64,000 nucleotides of DNA, from assembly GCA_016806645.1 (NCBI GenBank), contig JACSYO010000095.1, positions 248,001-312,000 of the forward strand. The letters run 5' to 3'. The notes under the pieces are model-generated. The model saw only the letters and a list, made by a program, of their open reading frames with translations, was not told where the DNA came from and ran no database searches. This DNA comes from Ophiodon elongatus. Taxonomy: Eukaryota; Chordata; Actinopteri; Perciformes; Hexagrammidae. The position numbers and the translations under genes are program-made. This document shows positions 54,762 to 64,000 of the stretch, in pieces (position 1 is the first letter of the stretch; each line of letters starts with the position of its first letter).

Positions 54762-55809
54762 ATTTTTTTGTCTGTGACTGCAGGAATCCTAGTTCATGAT
54801 ATTGGCTACTTTTGTCAGTAAGAGACAGTAGAGATGAAGACTGCAGTGAGACAGTGAGAGAGATGGAAGGACATATTATTATTATCATTATATTATTTTC
54901 CCAATTAGCTTGCTCAGAAGGTTAATTTTACCGTTCATATTTTCATGCAATAATTATACTTTTTTATCAGTCAGATGACCTTGAACTGAAATTAACAACA
55001 ATAACTGTTCCACATTAAGAATAGTAAAGATTGAAGGAACTATCAGTTATTACTCATTGATTTATTTTCTAAATACAAGAAAAAATACAAGAAATACAAT
55101 AATCCCTGAACTAAACTAGAAAAAACTAAACTAGAACTAAACTTGTTGATGGACAAAACATCTACATCTGTAGTATATTTCCATGTGAATTGGGCAGCAA
55201 TGCAGACAGAGGGTGTGGGATTTCGCTCAGTATGCATTACATTTCATATTCCTTCAATGGAGTTTTAGATGCAGAAAATATGTATGATATTTTGAAACAA
55301 CAATTTGTTTTTCTTACTCTCAAAACTACAGAAGGGTACATTTTAGGGGAATTGAATGAATCTGAATTCAAATTTTCAGTTTGACACAACACAATATAGT
55401 GACAGTTAGAAGCTGTACATTCAGAATAATATGTTCGACAGTGATTTATATTTTGATATGTTTCATTAATTATGGAGAGAAATAAACACAAAGAGCAAAA
55501 AAGAGAGAGCAGGCAAGAGCAAATGAAAGATGAACAGAAAAGAGGCAGTTACATGCAAACAAACAGGCAGTCAGAGGTTAAATATTCCTACTGTAGCTCT
55601 GGTGTATTGTGTTATCTGATGTGCTCACTCTCCTGGGATTCAAACCCATGAGCTTCTCTCATTCTCTACTGAGACTTTAATGTTAATTAGAAGCTGGTCT
55701 CTGGGATGAATCGCCATGAATGTGTTTCTGTGTGTCCGTGTGTGTGTGTGTGCGTGTACCTGTGTGTATCAGAGTGTGTTTCGGTTCTCTTTTCTAATTA
55801 ACAGGCAGA

Positions 55810-56110
55810 TCAGTCATCTGAGGTCCTCCTCTCTCTTCCTCTCTCTCTTGGTATTTTCAGTGCCTCTGAATCTTTTTTGCCTCTTGCCCTTCCTCCTTCA
55901 ATTTATTTTCTTTCCCTTTCTCAGATTATTAGCTTTCACCCTCTCTATTTTCTTTCCGTCTCTTTCTAACCTCTCCCCCTCAAGTCTCTCAACTTTGTCT
56001 CTCAACCTGTCTGTTGTGTCTTTGCAAACCCGCCATCGCTCACGAACTCCCCACCCTCGCTATTATTCAGTATTAGTTTTATGTCCTTTCTTGTCTTAAA
56101 TACTATTGCC
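55810..56110 (+). repeat. Pyrimidine-rich tract
   Basis: C and T excess on the plus strand, with CTCTCTTCCTCTCTCTC-type runs. A long open frame here is a composition artefact. Confidence 0.75.
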
Positions 56111-58015
56111 TCTATGCCATTGCCCTTCCCTCCCTCTAATGGCAGTGATTGCCTCCAGCTAACTAACTATGATAGATAAAGGGCAAATATAAGACCAGAT
56201 AAAACTTCCTCTGCAATGGTGATAGTGCTTGTTGACCAAAACTGACCATTTAATATTACTGTAATAGAGAGAGAGGGGTTTTAAGAGTACTTTTGACTTT
56301 TTTTTTGCCAAATATCTCTGTAAGGCAACAACAAATGGGTAACATTATGAGGTACTGAAGGCAAAAAAATATTACTTGGAGTATCACACAGGACAAAATC
56401 AATATGGATAAAGCATTTGGAGCATTTGAATGGATATTATGAAAAACGCTTTTCATAATGAAGATCTACAGGCTCATAGGGAGCAAAGGTACTGAAAGTG
56501 TTAGCAGCAGAGTTTGCGGCAAATGTTTTGAAAATACCTATTTTTTCCTGGAACATTTCTAAAAATAAATAACTGGTTTTCTATAGTGAAATATCCTAAC
56601 AGCTGTTGGATGACTTGTTATACAATTTAGGACAGACGTACTGTACTTTGACCCCCAACTATAAATCTAAGAGGTTTTGGTAATCACCAGCCCCTTTGAT
56701 CAGCCTTTGCCATCAAAACAACTTCAGGCTCCACTGGATTGTGATTATAAAAATATTGAGTAGTTTTGGGATATTATTTGAACATTATCTTCTGTAGGGA
56801 AGCTTTCAGTTTTTGAGGTAACTATGATATTTGACCTCATCCTGGTTTGTTATTTTTTTATTTACTGTTCATTATTTTTGGATGGATTATGACCTTCCAG
56901 AATTTGAACATTATGAACACACAAATGCATGTGGATGTAGGGAAAACGGATTAAAGAATTTGTCTTCAGACCACAGCGCAAAGTATTTTTTTTCTCCATT
57001 GCACAGGGCTGTATGTTTTGTACTTATACCAAGTTATGCATTTTTGTTTATATCCGATGCGAAAGGTTTCTAAAAGGTAGCCCTCCTGTAGACAGTAGAT
57101 TTGTGTAATTATATGCCCTTTTTGGTAATTGGATCCATTTTCTAGAATACATTATTTTTCTTTCCTCAAACTGCAGCATGAATATACAGTATGTGGTTCT
57201 TTCATTTTTACATCATCACAATATTGCAATTTCAACAGCTTTTTTTGTTTATAGAAAGTTACATTATTTGAACAACTATTGTCTCGTTTTTGTATTTCTG
57301 GTGTTTATCACTTTCACTCTTGATGTCATAACAGATTTTGCAGAGTTACTGTATGTTCTGATTCACCTCATTGACTCTACTATAATTACCCAAGTTGTAT
57401 GTGCACACTGTATATCAGGTAAAGCATTCACCTTCACTTTCAGTGTTTCAGACAATGAAGTATAATTTGTATTTTGTATCGCCATCATAAGTGAGAGGGA
57501 AGATTAACATAATAATTGAAACATGACCCTCATGATCAAAAAAACACATTTGATAGTAAAGACACGTTTGATAAATGGTAATAGCCCACTCCTAAAGAGA
57601 AGTGTTTTATCTTTGATTGACTGATGTGAATGACCAATGAAAGGCTTCACATCCGTGTTTTACTGATGATCTGTAAAATTATTAGAAAAACTGTAATTAG
57701 ATTTAAGTAGCCAAGTGGAGAATTAGAATAAGTAAATCAGTAATCAGTTTAATCTCACTAGCAATTAGTGTTTGTGGAAAACACCTGTGAAATACTTGTG
57801 AAAGGAAGACTTTGAAAGGGGCCGTGACTGATTTCATTGCAGGACATTTTTTTAAGTTTTTGATTTACTAAGGGTTTCATGGATCATTTAAGATATGTCC
57901 CACAGTTTAAGTTTTGGTTATATTGAACCCTAATTCCTCTGTCACTGCCATCCTCTCTCTGTTGTTTCTCTTTGTAAGGTAAGAGGACATTTGCAATCTG
58001 AGAGCGTAACTTTGA

Positions 58016-58261
<246 letters not shown>

Positions 58262-58624
58262 TAATTGAAGATAGCTCAATAGGTAACATAGTGATAATAA
58301 GAGTGACAGGAAAGGCAAAAAACAGAGCATGAATTGCTGTAAAAAGTTGTAATACAGACAATAAACTACGACACAACTTCCACAAATATTCTCTTTTGTG
58401 GTCCAGTGTTGAATGGCTGTTGTTTTAGACTTCCTTTTTTGTTTTCCTGCTTGATGACTGAATTCATATCATATTGCTAAGCTGATGGTCACCACACCTC
58501 CCCAATGTTGTGAAGGCAACTTTGTTGTTGAGTCATTGTTGTATATAGAAATGAAAAATGCATATACCTGCGGTGCAACATCTCAGGTATCTCTATCTGC
58601 ATAATCTTTTGTGGTATTTTTTAT

Positions 58625-59040
58625 CTTCATGTGTCATCACATAACCTGTCTTCACTGTCTTCTCCACTTTCCCAGCTCCTGTACCCTCAGCTCTCCCCTA
58701 TTTCCTTCTTCTTGCCTCTCATTTCCTGCTAACATCTCTGTTCTTTATTCTCTACTTCTCTCTCCTCACTGCTCTCCCTCATCTACTCTACTCTGCTCTC
58801 TCATCTACTTTCTCATCTACTTTCTCCCTGTATCATCTTCTTTCCTCCTTTCACTTTGATTTGTCTAAAATGTCAAGTTTGAAGATGGTGAGAGAGAAGC
58901 GCAAAAATAGATCAAGATGGCACTGAGCTCATTGAAAACTACAGAGAAGAAAAGAGAGGGAAAGTATAAATGCGAAAAAACGGGCTGAATGTTCAGCTAG
59001 CAACTTCACTACGCAGAAGTGAGTTCTAGGAAGAGAGAAG
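58625..59040. repeat. Pyrimidine-rich tract followed by a purine-rich tract
   Basis: 58650-58865 is strongly C/T-rich and 58880-59045 strongly A/G-rich on the same strand, giving an inverted-repeat-like strand bias switch. Confidence 0.65.
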
Positions 59041-59420
59041 AGGCAAAAAAGACTGAATGTCCAAGCAGGTACTTGACATGTGGCATTGAAGTTTTCTCTA
59101 AAGGTGGCTGGAAATGGAGTCTACTCACTTCTGAGCCTCTGAGGGAGTAGGATGGAGAAATGGTGAGATATAATTGAGTAAAGAAATAAAAAAGGGGGTC
59201 TTTCTGACCTTGATAGAGAGACATGATAACAAATAGCTACTGTTCGACAAAGTTTGTTTGTTACTGTAAGCCTGTGTAGATCTCATTCACTTAATGTATT
59301 TTTATTTTGACAGAACTTTGCAGCCATTGTCACCTATCCTTTTTTAAGTCCCTGAAAGTCAAAAAAAGTTTCATAATGACATATTATTGGTGGTTATGCT
59401 TGGTTTCAGATGACAAGTCC

Positions 59421-59421
<1 letters not shown>

Positions 59422-59487
<66 letters not shown>
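59422..59487. repeat. (GT)n microsatellite
   Basis: An uninterrupted GT run of about 32 units. Confidence 0.97.
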
Positions 59488-59488
<1 letters not shown>

Positions 59489-59589
59489 CTCTTGGGATCT
59501 GAAATAGAATACAAAACAATAGAGTATACTAGATTCAAGTAGACTTAGCTTATAACAGATGGACTGTGTCTCATCTTATGTGTGTACTG

Positions 59590-59591
<2 letters not shown>

Positions 59592-59629
<38 letters not shown>

Positions 59630-59638
59630 CGTGCATGC
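59592..59638. repeat. (TG)n microsatellite with CGTG end
   Basis: TG run ending in GCGTGCGTGCATGC. Confidence 0.95.
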
Positions 59639-62600
59639 TTGCTCGAGGTTTGAGAGCACTTTAAGAATGTGCTATAATGACAGATTATCAGCTACTACAG
59701 CTGCTGGCATTTGCAGAATGTCACTATCTAAATACACAGAGGGAGAGACAAGGGCAGAGCCAAACAACAGGATAAAGACAGTAGTAGACTGTACTGGAGT
59801 AGAATAGAAAAGAATAGAATAGATTCAAAATGAATGACACAGTAATGACAAATAATAATATAATATATATATATACTCATGTGCTGAATAATTGTTTAGC
59901 TTTTCTAGTTTCCCCCTCTTAAAATTAAAATTGAATACATAACGTATAATCCTCCTTATTCCACCACTTAGTGGAATGATCCAGCATGGCATGATGCTAC
60001 GCATGTGTGCTCCTAAACTGCATATTCTTGTTCAGGCAGACACTTGGCGGTTTATTGATTTTGCGCATTGAGTTAACTCACACTACACATTTCAATCTGC
60101 CTTTGTGCGTGGCTTCTAACACTGAGCGTAAGCACGGTACCATTGGTCCTTACACAAACCAAGATCGGGACAAAAGTCTGCACAGTGTCAGTTTAATGTA
60201 AGAAAAATGACTACAAAAGTCTATAAAAATTTACATTGATGGATTTTATTTTTTTGGCAAATGCTTCAGTACCAGGTGGCATGTAGTAGGATAACAATTG
60301 CAGTGAGTTGTGTAAAAGCTGAGTGCACTTCAAGAACAGCACCTACATACATGACAGCTTGCTCTCTTTACTGAGAAGACGATAACCAAAAACACGGACT
60401 TGCACAATATTATTTATCATTATTGAAAATGAACGATGAAATGTAAATGAAAATATAATGTAGACCACAGCCTATAAGATAGTCGGATTCCACCACTTTA
60501 TCGTCCATTAAGGAAATATAATTCCGGTAAACAATGAATTAATTGACAACACTGAATAAAACTTTATAGTGTTAACTTATTGACATTGTCCCCGTTCTGA
60601 CTCAGGCTCTTCTTTTAAGATAAATGTCTGGGATATTCCTGAATTTAAAAATGTTTTTTATGAGTATTTGCGAGCTGAAGTGAGTTAAGGACCCTCAACT
60701 TGGTTTTGTTAACCTCCTTTACAAGCACATCTCCCCAATTTAAAGACATATGTATACCTGCTGGATCATAAATCTTTAATCATGATTTAATTTTCAGGGA
60801 ATGAGACAAATTATTAAACACATCACTTAGAATCTTAAATGTAAGTTCCAGATAAATAAAGTATTGTTTTCATGTAGTTTTTGTGGCCAGTTAGTGCAGA
60901 AAGAGTCAGGGAGCGACCATGATATTTAAACAGAGTAAATATACATGAATTAAGATGAATAACAGTTTTTATATATTTCTTTACCTTTCTTTTTTCTCAA
61001 ATACCATCTCAGGCTCTTTGTCTTCTCTCCTTCCCTTCTTTATTGCCTCTCTCTCTCACTCAGCCTCTGACTGACTATTATTCCAGATGACTTCTTCCAT
61101 CAATAACATGTTATACAAAATTGAGACAGAGACGAGTGTTTTTATTGAAGTGTGGGTGCCTTTTCTTTCCTTCTTTGTGTAGGTTTACACAAGTTTCAAT
61201 AGCCAATAAGTAATGCTGGCTGCTTGTGTGTCTGTTGTCATTCTGTTAAGTTCTGAATAAAAGCAGCACAATCAATATGGTTTGTAATGGTCTGACAGCC
61301 TGTCAGAAAAAGCCGCGAGTGTGCTTCTATTTGTGTGTGTGCCTGCGTTATTATTTTGTAAGTTTGTGAACAGGCACCTGGTTGTGTGTGCCATGAATAT
61401 CGACCGTGTGTTTTCTTTCTGCCAACTTAATTGCTAACTGCCAGAGGTTGTGAAAAATATGTTGTCAGGAAAATTTGTCCATGCAGAAGAAAAAAGGACT
61501 TAGCAGTGTGTTTATGTCTATATGTGTGTGTTTCTGTATGTGTCAGTCATTTGATTCATCAGTATGAAACAGATAATTATTTCGTTCGAGTCTGAACCAT
61601 GCCTGACTGCTCACACACATCCACCCTTAAACGCATCGTCACACACACCCATTAGGCCTCTAATCATTGCTGTCTTTTTCCTAATGAATTCATATTAGTG
61701 TGCGTGGGTGTGTGCCAGTGTGTTATTATGGTATTGGATGTTGGGTCATTTTCATGCATGGATCATCATCATCACTTTAGTTTTGGCAGGACACATTCTA
61801 TGACATTCTATCAGATTCTGTTAACTTTTACTTGATACAGGAATTGAGGCCAGAATATGTTAAAGTCCAGTCTCATTCTACAACAGATCATTGTTTCGCA
61901 ACATGACTGCACAATTGCTCAGGATAAAGACATTAATACCCAATATTCATGCATTATCATTATGGTATGAGTATAAAACCATAAAGTTTATGCTTCATTA
62001 CAACTTATATTTTTGTAACTCTGGCCATTTGTTCCATGGGTTATGGCATTTTTGTTAGCTATAACTCTGTGTTTTGGCTATTAATGGGTTCAACAGGGCA
62101 ACAAGTATAAGCAGACAGATTGTCATTCATGTTGTAAATACTGTAAGCCATCAGTTTTGCCATTTTGTTTGGAGGTCAAATTAAAAGTGATTGCATCAGC
62201 AATGTTGCTAATTGTCGGGTAACTGTAACTGTGCAAACTTCTACAGATGTCATCAATTTCTACAGAGAACACATTATTATTGTATTGAATCGATGACCCA
62301 AGCTCCAAATATTTAAGTTGTTTCTTTCAATGTTTTAAGACTAACTTTTCACCCAAATGTGTCCTTTGAGCTACTAATTGTTACTTAGTGTTAGTAAACT
62401 TAAGATTGGCTACTACCATCTGCATATTTGCTCTTACACTGTAGATTCTGTTGTGGAGGTAAGACATCATTGCTGCCACAGTGAGATACAGTGTAATTTG
62501 TATGAATCGCTACAAGTTATACATCATACAGGCCATAGCTCAGTGAGGACGTTGATCACATGGACTGAGAAAAATCCGTAAAGTGCATAGTAAATAACGC

Positions 62601-63245
62601 TTAGTGTCCATGGTAATGGAAAGACAGTCACCAGTAGTTCCTTAATTAGCACATTATCTCAAGTCAAGGCTTTTTGTTATTCTAGCTTTTGACTGTAATT
62701 TGGCAGTCTGACTGACCACAATTCATTGTATTGGCTCTTTCTTTGACTCTCCTTCCTGAACATTGCACTTCTCTACCAAAGGAGGCTGTCCTTGGTGATG
62801 CATGAACGTCCCAAGGTCACACTTTTGTAGTTTTGTGCACTTGCCTCATGAATTAAAGTATATTTATTGTGGTAATGTAAAACATTATGGAATAAGGCAT
62901 CTGCTAACACGTCAAAAGAAATTTCTCAACCCACAGTCTGCTGTTGCCAGGTAGTTTTCTGCTGTATCAACAGTTTATAATGCGGTTTACACAGTGCTGT
63001 CACACAGCTGTTGCTCAAACATCGTATGCAGTTTATTTTCCTAAACTGTCCAGCCAACAGGTCAACAGCACTCAAAGGTGCTGTAACAACTCAACAAGGG
63101 AGTTATTTTACCAGAGAGCAGCCGTTTGCTTTCTTACCACTTAAAACAGAAGTCACCTCGGGGCAGGACTGCAACACATAAACATGGCATATCTGGATAC
63201 TTTGAGGGTATAGCCAAGAGGGTAGCATCCTTGGAAGTCTATTTT

Positions 63246-63345
63246 TAAATTGACTGGTACTTTATTTGTCCCACATTGAAACTCACTTCTCAGAGCATAT
63301 AACAACACTAAAGCACAACAACCAAGCTAAAAACATTGACATATA
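63246..63345 (-). repeat. LINE (L2-like) 3' end on the minus strand
   Basis: Read on the minus strand, TTTCAATGTGGGACAAATAAAG fits the end of fish L2-like LINEs. The body is diverged. Confidence 0.5.
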
Positions 63346-63489
63346 AACCCAAGATGCAGTAATCACCACAAATGCTGCAGTCTCTACTGTGTATCAAAAC
63401 CATTTTTATAATAGTGCAGATGTGAAGACACATCACCTCTAAGGAAATGAATTGCTTGTGGCCAGATCTCAATCAATTCAATCATTCGT

Positions 63490-63690
63490 CCTTGCTTTCT
63501 TTTTCCTCACGCAGTCCAAAGACATTCAGGTCAGGTAGACTGTTAATGGGTGATTGCCTATCTACGTCAGCACTGTGATTGCCTGGCCATCTGTCTAGGT
63601 CACTCTCTGCCCTCTGGCATAGTGGGAAAGATTCTGGCCCTCGAGACCCAAAAAAACTATAAAGAAAAGCAATGAATGGATGCTTAAGTC
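63490..63690 (+). repeat. Diverged RTE-like LINE or SINE 3' end
   Basis: GCAGTCCAAAGACATTCAGGTCAGG, GTCAGCACTGTGATTGCCTGG and GCAATGAATGGATGC follow the order of a fish repeat that reads CAGTCCAAAGACATGCAGGTTAGG, CAGCCCTGTGATGGACTGG and ATGGATGGATG. The copy is old. Confidence 0.55.
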
Positions 63691-64000
63691 CTTTACAAAC
63701 AGAGAGCAGAGATCCTTACAATATACCATGGGGACCACCCACATAACAAGTAGTATAACAGACAAAAGTCCTGAAACATTGTATTACTTAAGGAATAACA
63801 GTTTGAGCTACAGCTCCCACTACAGCTAAGCTAGTATACTCTGGCCTAGTGGACTGCATTGGTCTGTTGCATTGGAATTGGACCTCTATGCACATTCAGC
63901 TGCAGCAGTTACCTCTGTGTGCTGGTTAACCGTATTGCAGAGGCTCTACACTGCTGATGTAGATGAATTGTTTGGATGAGAATCCACAAATAGTGACTTG

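Noticed and set aside
55716..56099. 127-codon hydrophobic open frame resembling a membrane protein
   Set aside because: It is made of CT-rich DNA, which reads as Leu, Ser and Phe. No recognisable family.

Overview
The window looks like a piece of a bony-fish (teleost, probably percomorph) chromosome. It is AT-rich and crowded with long (CA)n/(GT)n microsatellites. It carries fish-type interspersed repeats: fragments of a non-LTR retrotransposon (LINE), a tRNA-derived SINE, and several small inverted-repeat DNA elements (MITEs). The only cellular gene I can support is a set of small split exons, separated by 1 to 11 kb, that encode alternating Sushi (CCP) and CUB modules.

Seven plus-strand exons (25164-25358, 26359-26566, 37911-38023, 39027-39104, 49615-49696, 52314-52438, 58080-58201) join in frame across every junction with GT/AG sites. 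Together they give about 307 residues: a complete Sushi domain, a complete CUB domain split over two exons, a short lysine-rich linker exon, a second Sushi domain split over two exons, and the first part of another CUB domain. The order and sequence match the N-terminal region of CSMD1 (CUB and Sushi multiple domains 1), a very large type I membrane protein of the nervous system. CSMD2 and CSMD3 fit less well. Exons for the preceding CUB, the signal peptide and the rest of the protein lie outside the window or were not recognised.

Layout: 1-25163 is non-coding (probably an upstream intron) and holds a MITE-like element, a LINE insertion with a target-site duplication (5160-5912), a SINE (about 11362-11590), an eroded LINE copy (about 16795-17180), a small MITE and many microsatellites. 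From 25164 to 58201 is the exon-bearing part. Its introns hold a long eroded LINE copy with a mutated reverse-transcriptase motif (31279-32395), a second SINE copy (35782-36040), a nested pair of MITEs (47435-48299) and a third SINE copy (52930-53125). From 58202 to 64000 is the start of the next intron, with L2-like and RTE-like LINE 3' ends near the right edge.

I found no prokaryotic system, CRISPR array, rRNA or convincing tRNA gene, and nothing I would call a new biological system. The most informative observations are the clean 12-bp duplication around the internally deleted LINE, the nested MITEs, the SINE copies with complementary deletions, and several perfect inverted repeats of unknown meaning. 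Repeat family assignments rest on recognition from memory, not on a database search.
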